A DNA stretch of 64,000 bases from Petrosia ficiformis (Eukaryota > Porifera > Demospongiae > Haplosclerida > Petrosiidae), in assembly GCA_947044365.1 (NCBI GenBank), contig OX345636.1, positions 37,597,212-37,661,211 of the forward strand, given 5' to 3'. The position numbers were made by a program, and so were the translations under genes. Positions 9,856 through 23,100 of the stretch are shown piece after piece. The notes under the pieces were generated by a model. It saw nothing but the letters and a program-made list of their open reading frames with translations. It ran no database searches and was not told the DNA's origin. Positions within the stretch are counted from its first letter, which is position 1; every line of letters begins with the position of its first letter.

Positions 9856-12800
9856 ATGATATTCTTTTGGTTTGCGTTTGTTTTTGCAAATGTTATAGGT
9901 GAGTAAACCGATGATCATAATTATTGTGAACTAGTCTAGTTTACACGTTTTATTAACAGAGATTACAGAGAGTTGTTCAAATGGAGAGTCTCGTTTGTTT
10001 AAACATGTTGAATCACAATATTATGGTATGTTACAGATATGTAACAGTACACAGGTGTGGGAGGCTGTATGTGACTTCGGTTGGCACTGCAATGTAGCAA
10101 TAGTTGCTTGTAAACAGTTAGGTTATACAAATTCAAGTAAGTACAGACCAGCATAAAAATTATACTTCACTGAAATCATAAATACTTTTAGTTCCTGAGT
10201 TTTCACTAAACTTTGGTCCTTGGGACAGCATAGGATTTGGACCTTACTACTGCTCCTCCTCTTATACCTCACTGTTTACCTGTGGTGTTTATGGCAGTTA
10301 CTACCTCACCAGTAACAGCTACTGTAATCCAAGTCGAGACACAGTTGGAATAAAGTGTAGTAACAATTCTGAATCAGGTAAGTGTTTATTTCATTCAAAT
10401 AAATCATGCTCAAAATAATTACCCTGAAATCATTTTCTAGGGTCTGTTTAATTATAATTATGCAAAGATAACTTAATCAATAATGATTCTCATTACAATT
10501 GTTCTACATGTAGTTAGTTTATAAAAGATATTAATAATGTATACTTTGTGATAAGGAAAAACTTAAAATGATATCAAAATAATATTCATAATAATTATCA
10601 TGCAGATAGTTGCACAACTGGAAATGTCAAATTAGTCGGTGGCAATACAACAAGTGAAGGAAGAGTGGAGTATTGTTATAATGGTAGATGGTCTGCACTT
10701 TGTACTACATATACATTACGTCAAAGAACAGCCTCAAGAATATGTTTTCAACTGGGATATAAAGAACCAAATTGTAAGTTGAAAATTATTCGAGTAGTTC
10801 ATTATAATTGTTGTATATGATTACTTCTAACATCATTCATGCAGATGCTTCTATATACAGAGATGGAAGATTTGGTACAAATATCAATAAACCTCAAGTA
10901 TCATCGATCTCATGCAGCTCAAGTCATTTAAATGTTCATGAATGCAGTGTTTCTGCTGGTTGTTTGATAGATTGTATAAATCAATATGGAATAAAGTGCT
11001 ATGGTGAGAAATCGGCTAAACCAAACAGAATTTATACTTATGACATGTAATTATATAGATCATGAAGGCTGTCATGAGGGAAATGTTCGTCTTGTCAATG
11101 GCACAGTAGAAAAGGAAGGAAGACTTGAGATATGTAACAATGGAATTTGGGGTGGAATTTGCTCATATGGTTTCTCACAAATTGATGGCTATGTAGCTTG
11201 TAAACAGATGGGATATGACAATGGTAACTAGCACACATATACTTTATGCGAATTATATTTAGCACCAGTATTAGAACGTTCAGTTTATTCCACAACAAAA
11301 CAAATAACAGAAATGAATGCACATAGATTTGAAAACATTATTCACTGAATATAAACGTAGACTTAGGTGTGTGTAGACAATCCATGTGCAGAACCCTCAC
11401 TACAAATAAAAAGTGTGATTGCAAGTGAATTTATTACTGACATTATTAATAATTGCAGACAATACTATAATTATAATAATTATAATATTATTATAAATTA
11501 AATTATAGATCTAATATTATATATGTGTATATGTCACAACTTACACTCCAGTCCTACCAATAGTGCATAGGTCCAAGTATAAGAAGACCAGATCAAGTAT
11601 ACAGAAATGTTAAATGTTAATTATGATTATTATTTTTGTTTCTTTATTTATTTATGTTGCAGGAGCAATCGTTTACTTTTATTCTGAATATAGTGATGGC
11701 GATGGTCCAATTCTATACTCTTATGTCTCATGTAATGGTCATGAAGATGATTTAGCTGACTGTGAAAAACAAGGCTATGATGATGTATATTCATGCCCTC
11801 GTACACGTTTAACTGGATTGTTGTGTTATGATGGTAACAAATCAAAATAGATTAGAAATACAAATAACTATTTTGTATAATTATAGATTGTGAATCAGGT
11901 GATATTCAACTTGTGGGAGGTAACAAGCAAGGAGAAGGTACTGTAGAGATTTGCAATGATCATATTTGGGGACTTATATCTGATGCTGGATGGAATGATA
12001 GTGATGCTGATGTAGTGTGTAGACAACTGGGATATCAAACACAAGGTGAAAGTGATAAAATACAATTTTTGTACATCTTATAAATAGTTACATTAATGTG
12101 GAAAAGTTCTATTTCAAATATTAAATGCTTAGCTTCAGTTTTATGCATCACTTAATGTATTACTGGTATTTATTTGATAATTTTATGGATTAGTTACATC
12201 CCGAGTGTGAGAGATATAGCCAGTTTAAAGTATGAGGCCCTCAGGTGCATAGCACCTGAGTGCCGAATGCTTTAAACTGGATATTATCGAGGGATATAAA
12301 TAATTTGTGTTATTTGATCACTGTTTGGGGTCATAACCATAACAACTGTTTGACATCAAGAGCATAATTAGCCACACTATTTAAACTTAAAATTCATTAA
12401 ATAAAACAACAGGGATATAACTAAAACTATCATGATACTTTGTAGCACTAGCGGTTTCTTGGATGTGCATCATCATAATAAGAGAAATGTTATTATCATG
12501 CAAAAATTATTCAAGTTTGCAGTATTACACTATAATTATTATTATTTTGATATTCGACTTAGGGGCTAAGGCGATTTTTGAATCGTTTTATGGAAAGCCA
12601 AAGAAAGCAATACACTATGGTAGTGTGAACTGTGATGGTAATGAACAAGTGCTCATAAATTGTCTTTATGTTCAGTATTCTCTTGAGCATGGTAAAGAGC
12701 TAAACAATCATGTTGAGGTTGCTGGTGTGAACTGTCAAGGTAATCTGACACATGATAATATTAGCATTACAGACAGTTTAACAACAAGTATAAGTACACA

Positions 12801-14493
12801 TCTTACAACAACAGGCAAACTTCAGTATGTTTCTTCCAAGACTACCACAGCTATCAACACAATTTCAATTACAGGGACAGGGTCAACAAATTCTACAAGA
12901 GCAACAAGTGTGTCTGATACTAGTACTACTAGTACTAGTAATGAAGTAGTAATTCTTTCTATTGGTGTCATAGCTTTAGTCTTTGGAATTACAGCTTTGA
13001 TTGTTGGGTATGTCAGTGCATTTTACCATTCAAATTAATGATAATGATGCATTTTATATTATGTTGCATTGCTTCAATAAACTGGCTAAAGTCTTTTTTG
13101 TAACAAAAAGAAATTATACTTCCTATAATATTTGTACAGTAATTAATTTTATTACACAAACAGTATGAGAATGAAATGTACATCACTAGTATACAACAAC
13201 ACAGTCAAAGTGCAATTACACTTTATGTATATTATTTGCATGAAGTGTTGCAGATTTACAATCATCACCTATGCTGATGCACATATTTGGAAAAATGTTT
13301 AACAAATTAATATAGCTATAACTGTTGTGACCTCAGATGTGATATAGCCCTCACAGGCTTGGGCTATATCACATCCTCCAACACAAACCTCAGGTCCTAT
13401 ATTCAGTATAATTATAGGACCTATTAGCATACTACGTTATATACAATATATTGTATGATGGTAACATCTCCTGCATAGTGTGCAGATGGAAGGTCCATAT
13501 ACAATATATGGACCTCACCACATCAAAGGGATATATATAGTATGATGGTGACATCATCCCTTTGATGTGGTGAATCTTATATATTGTATATAGACCTTCC
13601 ATATGCACACTATGCAGGAGATGACACCATATAATATATATATATATATATATAGATATACTGTATGCCGGGAAGTATTCGTGGTGGACAATTTTCGCGA
13701 AAAGCCTATTTTGGAGTATTCGTGAATTTAAGTATTGATTTGCGTGCTCCTGAGAGGCTGGTGATGCCGAGTCCTATTCTGTAGCAATTATCAATTCCTT
13801 AATGACGGGACACTTGAAGATAGTGCTCCGTGTGGGCTTGGAACAGCAGAATCTCCTTGAAGTAATGATGCAATGATGCGATTCATGAATCCACATGGCA
13901 TTTACTTGCTACCACGCCCATATCTTCACAATTTATATTTTCACGAATAGTGTACAATTAGTGAAATTCGCGAAATTATTCCACCGTGAACATTTCCCAG
14001 CATACGGTATATATATAGCTGAGTGGTTTAAATCCCAACTTCAAGCATATAACTCAAATATACCACGAATTTATACTAGGAACGTATAACTGCTGTCCAT
14101 ATACCACACATTGTGGTTGGGGTAGTGGTTATGTTGTATATACAATGGGTGGTGTGTTTCATGTTTTCATCATTTATAGTAATACATTTATTTATTTATT
14201 TATTTATAATAATAATTAAATTATTCCATGTATAAACATTTATATGTTCTACTAACAGCATACCTGTGATTGGAGTTTTAATTTGTAAACTAAGGCAGAA
14301 GTCCAACAATGTTAATGAACTAAATTTAAATCAAAGCTATGCTGTGCAGTCTTTTCGAGGTACACTACCAGATACATCCCAAATGAAAGATAAACTGGGT
14401 ACATTACCTCCAATTCCACAACACAACTTGCAGGCAAAATATGGAACATCAAATGATGATCTGATGTCATATGACGAAATAAGACATGTGTGA
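9856..14493 (+). CDS. SRCR-domain single-pass membrane receptor (10 exons)
   Basis: Exons: 9856-9898, 9960-10136, 10192-10377, 10606-10773, 10845-11003, 11059-11223, 11663-11833, 11887-12045, 12563-13007 (or to stop 13038), 14259-14493. All joins keep frame and all introns are GT-AG. Exon 1 encodes a hydrophobic signal peptide (MIFFWFAFVFANVI). Exon pairs 2-3, 4-5, 6-7 and 8-9 each encode one SRCR domain. Cys motifs such as ACKQLGY, CFQLGY, ACKQMGY and CRQLGY mark the domain middles, and the first domain is the most divergent. A Thr/Ser-rich, probably O-glycosylated stalk follows, then one transmembrane helix. The spliced form has 635 residues and the form ending in exon 9 has 567. Family members act as surface or secreted recognition and adhesion proteins; the ligand is unknown. 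Resemblance to sponge scavenger or aggregation receptors is inference. Confidence 0.9.
12193..12478 (+). repeat. Dispersed repeat in SRCR intron 8
   Basis: The stretch from TTACATCCCGAGTGTGAGAG to GGATGTGCATCATCAT matches the reverse complement of about 56592-56873. Its right part is also present at 2578-2757. It includes a small hairpin, TCAGGTGC...GCACCTGA. It is an interspersed element and not part of the gene. Confidence 0.7.
12563..13038 (+). CDS. SRCR gene exon 9, short-tail terminal form
   Basis: Read through to TAA at 13036-13038, this exon ends the protein with VGYVSAFYHSN. That gives a transmembrane helix with almost no cytoplasmic tail. The GTATGT inside this coding sequence at 13008-13013 is a donor; using it joins GTTGG to the C of exon 10 in frame. 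The exon starts after the CGACTTAG acceptor with phase matching exon 8. Stalk motifs include STHLTTTG and STTSTSN. Confidence 0.85.
13076..13081 (+). terminator. Poly(A) signal for the short SRCR form
   Basis: AATAAA lies 38 bases after the exon 9 stop codon. It would end a transcript in which the exon 9 donor is not used. The duplicate copy near 3371 has lost this motif. Confidence 0.55.
13454..13632. repeat. Palindromic MITE in SRCR intron 9
   Basis: Arms of about 75-80 bases face each other: TATGATGGTAACATCTCCTG on the left and CAGGAGATGACACCATA on the right. Both carry ACCACATCAAAGGGAT or its inverse near the centre. Smaller palindromes lie just upstream at 13334-13435. Confidence 0.8.
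13657..14012. repeat. MITE with ~45-bp TIRs in SRCR intron 9
   Basis: The left end TACTGTATGCCGGGAAGTAT and the right end ATTTCCCAGCATACGGTATA are inverse copies, each continuing inward to TTCGCGAA. TA dinucleotides flank both ends, which fits a mariner-like target site. The core has no transposase. Confidence 0.75.
14259..14493 (+). CDS. SRCR gene exon 10, cytoplasmic tail
   Basis: The acceptor TACTAACAG at 14258 is a good branch-to-acceptor match. The single leading C completes the glycine codon left by exon 9. The 77 residues begin IPVIGVLICKLRQK, which completes the membrane helix and adds a basic stop-transfer. A polar tail follows, with SYAV and a terminal SYDEIRHV. YDEI fits a YxxI sorting or signalling motif; there is no paired ITAM. 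The stop is TGA at 14491-14493. Confidence 0.85.
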
Positions 14494-14532
14494 GTACATG
14501 TAAACCTTACTGTTTTGGTGATGTGAACATGC

Positions 14533-14538
14533 AATAAA
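14533..14538 (+). terminator. Poly(A) signal for the long SRCR form
   Basis: AATAAA lies 40 bases past the exon 10 stop, so each of the two predicted ends has a signal at nearly the same distance. Confidence 0.55.
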
Positions 14539-15084
14539 TTAATATGTATTGTAGTAGTGTATATTATAATAGCTAGTGTAGTATTCAGTTAATGTTTTTT
14601 TAACTGTCCATTTTACCTGATTTAATTTACTATATGTACTATAATTATAATATTATACTAAAATATAGTCCAAGTTATTGTAGCAATTGTATATGTTTGT
14701 ATTTTAATATTTATTTCATTGTTGGTAAAAGAATGTTTGCATTCACAATAGAAATATGAATACACAATCTGAAAGTACAATAACATAATATTGTTCATAC
14801 TAATGCAGTTCAGTAAATAAATTGAAGTGACTTTACAAGAATGCGAGTAAATCTCATCCACATTGACATCAAAATTGTCATCACTATCTATATAGAATTA
14901 TTCATTTCAGTCCCTCCCAAACATACGTGGGGTGCTGAAGGTAGCCAATGAAAGTAAACTAGATTTTGATCCTACTGCATGTCCTGAAATTAATACCATT
15001 AATTTTGAGAAACTTAATTTTATAAACAGGTCCAAATTAATAGTAATAGGGTGGTTCTGTTAGCTTTACTAGCATAGCATATAA

Positions 15085-17065
15085 TACAGGACAAAGGTCA
15101 AGCATAACCAATCCCTAACATTTTTAAATTAATTAAACTACCAGATACAAGAAATGAATGATAAACTGGGTACTTTACCTCCATTTCCAAGAAATATGGA
15201 ACATCAAACTTTTATGACATAATTATTTATGAAGAAATAAGAAGCACATGAATGGGGTGTCATTGTGATTATTTTGCTGATTTCGGCAGGTAATAACTTA
15301 AATTTACAATAATTGTAGTAGTGTATAATGGTAGCTGTGATTAATGTTGTTTTATTTAACGGCCATTGATTTAGGTTACATATAATTTAGAGTTTAGTGG
15401 GTACTGTATTATACTACATAAACATAATTGAACTGTAAATGTTTGTATTTCAAAGATATATTCTTTCGTTCCTGAGAAGAACGTTTGCATTCAGAATAGA
15501 AATATGAATTCAACAATATGAAAGTGCAATAACATTTTATTGTTTATGCTAACACAATTCAGCAACAAAAATGCTACTTTTACATAACCAAATATATAAT
15601 TGATTGAATTAACAAATCACTCAGGCAGTTATATTATAGATAATAATTACAGTAAGATATGAAATAATTTTACATTCTTGATAAGAACGTTTGCATTCGC
15701 AATCTGAAAGCATTAGTTTAGCATAATAGTATGAATATGTGTGTATATGCTTATTGTGCTGGTTTCAACATGCAATAACTTAAATATGTGTTTATAGTAA
15801 TTTTAGCAGTGTATAATAATAGCTTGTGTGTTTTTCAATTAATGTTGTTTTAACACTCATTGATTTAGGTAATATATATAATATACATGCAGTTTAGTGT
15901 GTACTATATTATACTATAAAACATAGTTCAACTGTTATTGCAACAGATGTATGTGTTTCCATTTCAAAGATATATTTTTTCATTCCTAATAAGAACTTTG
16001 CATTCACAATCTGAAAGTACAATAACATTTTATTGTTTATGCTAACACAATTCAGCAACAAAATTATTAGAATGCTACTTTTACATATACAATTGATTGA
16101 ATTAACAAATTACTCTGGTAGTTATATTATATACAGTAATTATAGTAAGATATAATTTCAAAGATATAATTTTACATTCCTGATAAGCACTTTTGCATTC
16201 ACAATCTGAAAGTACAATAACACAATATTGTTTACACTAATGCAGTTCAGCAAAAATATTAAAGTAACTTTCAGAATTCATCGTATATATATTAACAAAA
16301 CACTGCTACAGTGACATTATAATTATGATATAGTAAATAATTCAGCCAAGTACATGTACATGCTCTTCTTTTATTTGGGAAGTGAGGCTGTTCCAGTTTG
16401 TAGCTACAGTTATTACTTCAAACTGAACATTCTTAACAAAGACTGACTATGAAAGAAAGAACAATTTTGTAATCTATTTATTGAGGGTTCAATAAACTGT
16501 CTAACAATGAATATTTATGAACAAGTGCAAGTGCCCATTAGGTATTGGTGAATTACAATAGCATTAGTTTAGCATTATAGTGTGAATGTGTGTGTATATG
16601 CTTATTGTGCTAGTTTCAACATGCAATAACTTAAATATGTGTTTATAGTAATTTTAGTAGTGTATTACAATAGCTTGTGTATTTTTCAATTAATGTTGTT
16701 TTAACACTCATTGATTTAGGTAATATATAATTTACAGTTTAGTGTGTACTATAATATTATACTATAAAACATAGTTCAACTGTTATTGCAACAGATGTAT
16801 GTGTTTCCATTTCAAAGATATATTTTTTCATTCCTAATAAGAACTTTGCATTCACAATCTGAAAGTACAATAACATTTTATTGTTTATCCTAACACAATT
16901 CAGCAACAAAATTATTGTAACTTTACAAGAATGCTACCTTTACATATACAATTGACTGAATTAACAAATCACTCTGGTAGTTATATTATATACAATAATT
17001 ATAGGAAGCCAACTATATATTAAAACCTGAATCGAACACTGTTTTTCAATTTTAGCATATTATCA
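15085..17065 (+). repeat. Tandem repeats derived from the SRCR tail region
   Basis: A second degenerate tail-exon copy (GATAAACTGGGTACTTTACC near 15160) opens the block. At least three diverged copies of the downstream unit follow. Each carries AACTTAAATATGTGTTTA-type starts near 15779 and 16629 and the ACACAATTCAGCAACAAAAT motif. The block is homologous to 4790-6330. No reading frame survives. Confidence 0.7.
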
Positions 17066-18113
17066 AGTTTCAGAATCAGGTGCTTGATCAAATGACCTTA
17101 AGGAATAAACAAAGTTTGAATACTATTAATTAACTATCATCAGAGTTAGAATTCTCCAAACACAGTTGATATTAAAACTGAGCATTTGAATAATCAACAA
17201 AGTCTGACAATGAATGAAAGGTAGTCCATCTATTGGATCCAATGATACAATGGAGTCTGAACTCAATGATATTCCATCTAAGACCATGTGTTATCAACCA
17301 ATGTTTGCAATTAATGCAAGTGCATTGTTGACATAGGAGAATATAATGTCATTATAGGACAATATTTCTGATTAAATAGATATATTCTGGAACAAAATTT
17401 GCTTTTTTATGTCTAGCAGACTCAATTCATCTTCAATATTGATGACTTTGAAACTACCATCACTTCCTAGATTTAGTTATTTCAGGCATTCCTAAATACA
17501 GGGTGCTGAGGGTGGCCAGTGAGACTAAACTAATTCTGTTTCTAGCTCCTGCATCTCCTAAATAACATTTCAGAAAACTCATTTTATTGTTATAAATAGA
17601 CTGTCCAGCTTATAACTGCATTAAAAAACTGAATTAAAAAACATAATAGGGGGGTTGACTGTAAGCATTGCTGGCATAACATAATTCATAGGGCAAAGGT
17701 CAAGCATAATTTGCCATTCCTAGTGCCTAAGTGCCATTGCGCTTCCTCAAACATTTTACAAATTGGTAGCTACTTTTAAATACACTGATAATTATTACGT
17801 ATAAGTGTAACTCCATTATAAAGATTCAAAATCAAGTTACAATTTTTAAATTTGCTTGCTACACAGCTCAGGATGTCAACTCATCAAGCATGGAGTGTAT
17901 ATCTACATTAATTTAACTGAATATTCATTAGCGGATTAGGTAATAATGCTTATTTTCAATACAATGATTTATAATTAATCACAAACCTCAGTACACATGT
18001 ACATAACTACATGTAATTGTCATGTTTCTTCAAGTTAGTGCATGTATGGGTCCATAAACTTCACCCTACTGCTTACATTTAATGAATATTCAGCATAGGT
18101 TATATTTTTAGTA
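17066..18113. other. No gene seen
   Basis: AT-rich spacer with no supported exon. It includes a weak echo at about 17690 of the CAAAGGTCAAGCATAA motif from the tandem blocks. Confidence 0.45.
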
Positions 18114-18689
18114 CACTGTAAAAATGAATTTGTTATTTTAACAGATCACTTGTTACCTCAATTGCACCTACATTTCCAATATATCATTAGAAACATGAAA
18201 TACGAGGAAAATTAACATTTTGTCTGGTTATAATATAGCTATACACCCCACTATCATACTGTTAATGATAACTTCATAATATGCATTGAAAGAAACGATT
18301 TGTTTCAAATTATTACTGGAATGTGCAATCATCTTATCACTAATCATGCAATCAGGAATATACATACCAATATACACCCTACTACTATAAATAGGCTGTT
18401 ATTGATAACTTCAAAATGAGATAATATTCATAGGAAGAAACAATTTGTATCAAATTATTAGTTATAGTAAAAACTAGTCATGCAATCATGAATGTATGTA
18501 CTAATATACACCCTACTATACCACATGCAGAATGTACAATCATGACTGTAGTCATAACATTTCTTTTTATTATAATATATAGCACCAGAAATTATCCTTG
18601 TATTTCATGTTTCTAACTATGTATTATAAATGTACATGCAACTGAGGTAACAACTGGTCTGTTAAAATAATAAATTCATTTTTACAGTG
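18114..18689. repeat. MITE with long TIRs and TA target site
   Basis: The element opens CACTGTAAAAATGAATTTGT and closes with the inverse at 18689, with TA on both sides. The inverted arms reach about 95 bases and include GAGGTAACAA and TTTCATGTTTCTAA. Between the arms a unit of about 131-134 bases repeats, marked by ATACACCC.ACTA at about 18242, 18373 and 18507. A single related end, CACTGTAAAAATGGATTTGT, lies near 63503. Confidence 0.8.
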
Positions 18690-20077
18690 TACAATTTATT
18701 TACTCAATCATTATTTATGAAAAAGTATTATAAATATGAATACAGCAATACAAACATACATGTACATCAAATTGACTGCAACAAATAATATCTCAGAATT
18801 GTAACGATTTTTCTCCCAATGACAGGATCATGATAGAGAAGATGAAGACATATTTCTTGAGTCTTTAACATTCAGCTAAACAGTTAGCATATTGTTTGTA
18901 TACCACATCAAAATTTGGGGTGGTGGGGACAGGGTGTGTGTGCCTCCTGTGATTATGTCAATGATGACTGCCAGAGATGCAAGGTAGAAACAAATTCGAA
19001 CTAAGGATTTTGAGTATATATATATATCTCCTGTTAACACAATAATTATTAAAACAAGTTATTATTAAATTTTAATTGCATTACAACACAAAATATACAT
19101 TACAATACAATCATACTTCATAGCTAGTTCCTATTCCTGATTTATTTATTGTTGACTGTGGGCTGTTCTTCCGATCTGTTTTGTTACCACTTTAACTCTC
19201 ATCATCATCAATAATTATTAGGGATTTTGGGCCCATGCATGTATGTGAGATTGAGATTGGCCAATGTGTGAAACTCAGAATATGTCGGACTGCAACGAAA
19301 GTGTGGATCATATAATGTTGATTTCATCAACCATTTGTGATTTCAAATGTGATGTTATATATAGCTACAACAATAATTATAATGTGGTTTGGATTATTTG
19401 ATAACCATATATACATACATATGGGAGTCCTGCATGCTAGCCCCTCCTCAACGTACAGTCTTCATTGGTACTAAGATATATCGATGCATTTACTCAATTA
19501 TTCTTTTGACTTTAGCTATTATATATCTATTAATGATGTATATGATTATTATACAAAATTGCAATTCTATACCAGAACTCCTGGATGTCATGTAACATAA
19601 TAGCATGCAATTACACTATTTCTGTTCTCAAGAAGATTTTTATAAATTAAGAATAATATAATTATTGTACTGGTAAACAAATTAAAAGGTAAATACTGGA
19701 AATGAAAAAATCAAAAGATCACAGTGGTGAATGTATGTATGTATATAGTCATGCATGAATAACAACAAATTTAGCAAACCACATCCAATGGAATGAAATG
19801 AAGAAAAGGAGATCACTAATTATAATTTATTATGCAGGCTTGATGAATTTGGACCTAATTTACTAAATGTTTTTAATGTGGTATATATAAACAACTACAT
19901 ATAAACATTGTTCTCAAACTTTCTTATATTATTATTACATGCAATGCTCAGGTTATATTAATATTACATGCATGCAATTTAATTTTAAGTACTGATTATA
20001 AAATTTCAATGCCATCAATTTTTATATATAATAATAATAATTACTTCTAAGTATAAACTATATCTGACAAACATTAT
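18690..20077. other. 3' flank of the channel gene, no gene seen
   Basis: This is AT-rich sequence downstream of the probable stop of the minus-strand channel gene. A minus-strand AATAAA lies at 19826-19831, about 250 bases past that stop, and could serve as its poly(A) signal. No other gene is supported. Confidence 0.4.
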
Positions 20078-20155
20078 TTACTTTGGAAGTACCAGAGGGA
20101 AATCCATATCTTCCTCATTAGAACAAAAATCAGGTTTAATAAAAGTTAATAAATA
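20078..20155 (-). CDS. Channel gene, candidate last exon
   Basis: After an ACACAATAAAAG acceptor, 25 codons are open in the required phase to TAA at 20078-20080: YLLTFIKPDFCSNEEDMDF then PLVLPK. MDFPL sits where IP3 receptors have LDWFP. There is no extended coiled-coil tail. The acceptor is weak, so an undetected exon between 21603 and 20155 is possible. Confidence 0.4.
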   Translation of the reverse strand, partial: YLLTFIKPDFCSNEEDMDFPLVLPK

Positions 20156-23100
20156 CTTTTATTGTGTGAAAGTAGTTGTTACTTGTACTATGTAATAACT
20201 TCTACACATGCAAACCATAATGCAGTTGGTGACGATCTAGTAAATTTTCTGAGTTTTCCTACTGGAGAAGAAGCTACAAGTACTCAAGATATAAAACTAA
20301 AGTTAGTTCATCTTTTATCAACCATCTTGTAAATAAACTACAACCTTAAATGTTTAATGTAGTTCAGTTTGCTTGAGGAAGTCTAGATCTCTAATTCATC
20401 ATCTTCATCATGCTCTCTTCTACTTTGGCTGGAATCCTAGCTACATAAATATTAAGTTTGTACATAATCATAGCTTAAAATTTAGTTTAGTGCTACTACC
20501 CATATTCAATCATGAGTTGAAAAATATCTACAGAGGTTTTGTTGCGTTGTTTTGGGAATAACAAGATTAAAAGGTCACAGTGGTAGCTCAGTGTGGTTAA
20601 TAACACAATTATAGAGTCACCTCAGTGGTTAGTGTGATCAGATGTAGTTCAGTATTTCAGTTGCCTTTATCAATTCAGCAAAAGAAGGACAACTTAATGA
20701 AGGGAAAAAATCCATCATTTTATATCAAAGTTTCAGCTAAATAGTGAAGTTCAGCAAAAATAATTATGTATAAGTAGAAAAAAGAAAAAGATAAACCTAC
20801 TGAAATGGCATGTAATTATTGTTAAAGAAAAAAAACAAAGTTGCAATGTTATTTTGCTTTAAGAACTTTAGCCTCTTTTTTAGGGAAATGTTTGATATTG
20901 CTACAATCCCTGATCTAGTGATGAAAAGAAAAAAATCGTGATCCAGGATACAAAGAAATAAATTCTGTACAGTATGATATTCAAACATCATTGCAGAATC
21001 AAGAAAAAGTGCATACTGCATGAACAAACTTGGAGGTACGCAATATGGCACACCTTTCTCCAAGGAGTATATATATAACATTTCCAGGCTTAAAAGTAAT
21101 TGCATAAATTTGATGTTCTAGCCACCACCAATGTTTTAGATGATATCTGACCTGTGCTAAATAGCCACTCAGATGAATCTATCAGACTGCAATAGATGCT
21201 ATATATAGCTTTACTAATGCTTCCTTGCTTCAGTACAAGTTATGCAATCTTGAATACAGATGTGCACTTTCACATAGGTGACAGAACATATTTGAGATTC
21301 GGGGGAATAAGTATTGGCACGTCAAAAGCATGTGATTAATTATTCATAAGGGGTGTAATCCTTTTTGCTGCTAATGCTGCCTAACAGTAATTGATTGACT
21401 ACTGTGTTTAAATCAGCTTATATAAATTACATCATTTGTAAAATAGCTGCTTTAATCCAAGAATAATCTGGTTCATAATCAAACAAATGACTCTTAATTA
21501 AGAGCATAATAATATGAATATTGAGAAAATATTTGGGAGTCTATAGCCACCCTGTTCCACCGTTCATGCTCCCTGATCAAATTATGCACTACATATACTC
21601 ACTGGTGTGTACACTTGTTTTTCTATAGCAATCATGTCATTGGGATTTGTCTGATGTTTCATATCCAAATACATCATATAATAGATATAGTTCCACTTGT
21701 TATGATCCTCTTGCACATGTTTTTTGAATCCATCCTGTACCAAGAAAGTATGAATAATGTCAACTTCATAAGTTCAGGGGCTGGGTTTACTTGTCTACAA
21801 TTCATAGTTATTAATATGTATTTTCCACTACAGATGCAAAAGTGTTAATAATTATAAATCCACAGATGCATTCTATTATAATTCTGTAATGTACTTTTCA
21901 TTCCTGAAATATTAGTATAGGTTATAGGTCGAGGGGAGGGATATTAGTTGTTAGTTGATCCCAGGTATCTAACTCGGAATTATCTACCTCCTGTCAACAT
22001 GTCATGTGATACCAGGTGTATCGTCATTTAGACACCTCATCACATCAAAGGATGAACATTCATTTTAGGTATAATTCATATTATTAACCTTAACTTGTGT
22101 ATCCATTCTGACCGTGGATGCCACTCACATGCATTATGGCATAACTTGAACTAGATTCATCAAGGAATCATACATACATTGCGTAATTATAAGCAATACT
22201 TATGCAATAGTTATACCAATTACCATACCTAATATTACAACTATGTATAAATAAAATATCAAAAAAAAAGGTAAGCAAACTTGTAATGTTGTGTAATTAT
22301 GAATATTAAGTAGTGTCCTTAAAACATTATACACGGCAGTTTAGTATCATTTAACTTACATTGTATGCTAACTATGAACCCTCAAACAATAAATGCACAT
22401 TTGCCAAACAGTATAGTGTCAGTATAGACTCACCTCAAATGCCTCACTGTCATGTCCACAAATGAAACAGGATTTAAACATTTTGCTTCTAATTTTATCC
22501 TAAAATAAACACGATATGAACAATAAGACATTATTATTGAGTATGTAACGTTATGCATACAGTATACAAAACAATGGCTAAAGTAAAACATTAGGCTACA
22601 GTGGAACCCAAGCTTCCCAAAATAAGTATTGAGGCCACATAAACACTGTCCTACACTGTACTTTGTAATATAAATTCACCCCTGAAACAAGGACAACCTC
22701 TGTAATCAAGACAGTTTATTTTGGTCTCAATGGTGTCCGGAATAGGAAGGTTCCACTGCATATACTTACTCGTTCTCCTCTGAGTTCAGAAAACTTGCTG
22801 ATCAGAATAGCCGTAATCAAACTACGTGCAATTACGGAAATTATAATGTAGAATGGAATATCAAAGAAAAAGGCTCTCAGGGAGTACATTGAGAATGATG
22901 TTGCAGACTGTTCCCCTTTAGTGAATGGAAGAGCCTGAAAGAAATAGAGGGCAAAATCAAAAACATTGCTAGTACATACTTTTTTTTATTTATATAATAT
23001 TATAATAATATATAAATAAATAAAGAGGATAATTCAAAACCAATCTGTGATGAAATGATGTAGGTGAATGCAAGGTAGAAGATAGCATGCTAATAAAAGC

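Noticed and set aside
14259..14493. ITAM signalling motif in the SRCR tail
   Set aside because: Only one YxxI (YDEI) is present; the upstream YGTS and YAVQ lack the hydrophobic +3 residue.
20797..21105. 102-codon minus-strand frame near the channel gene end
   Set aside because: Low-complexity, phenylalanine-rich and without splice sites that fit the neighbouring exons; probably intron.
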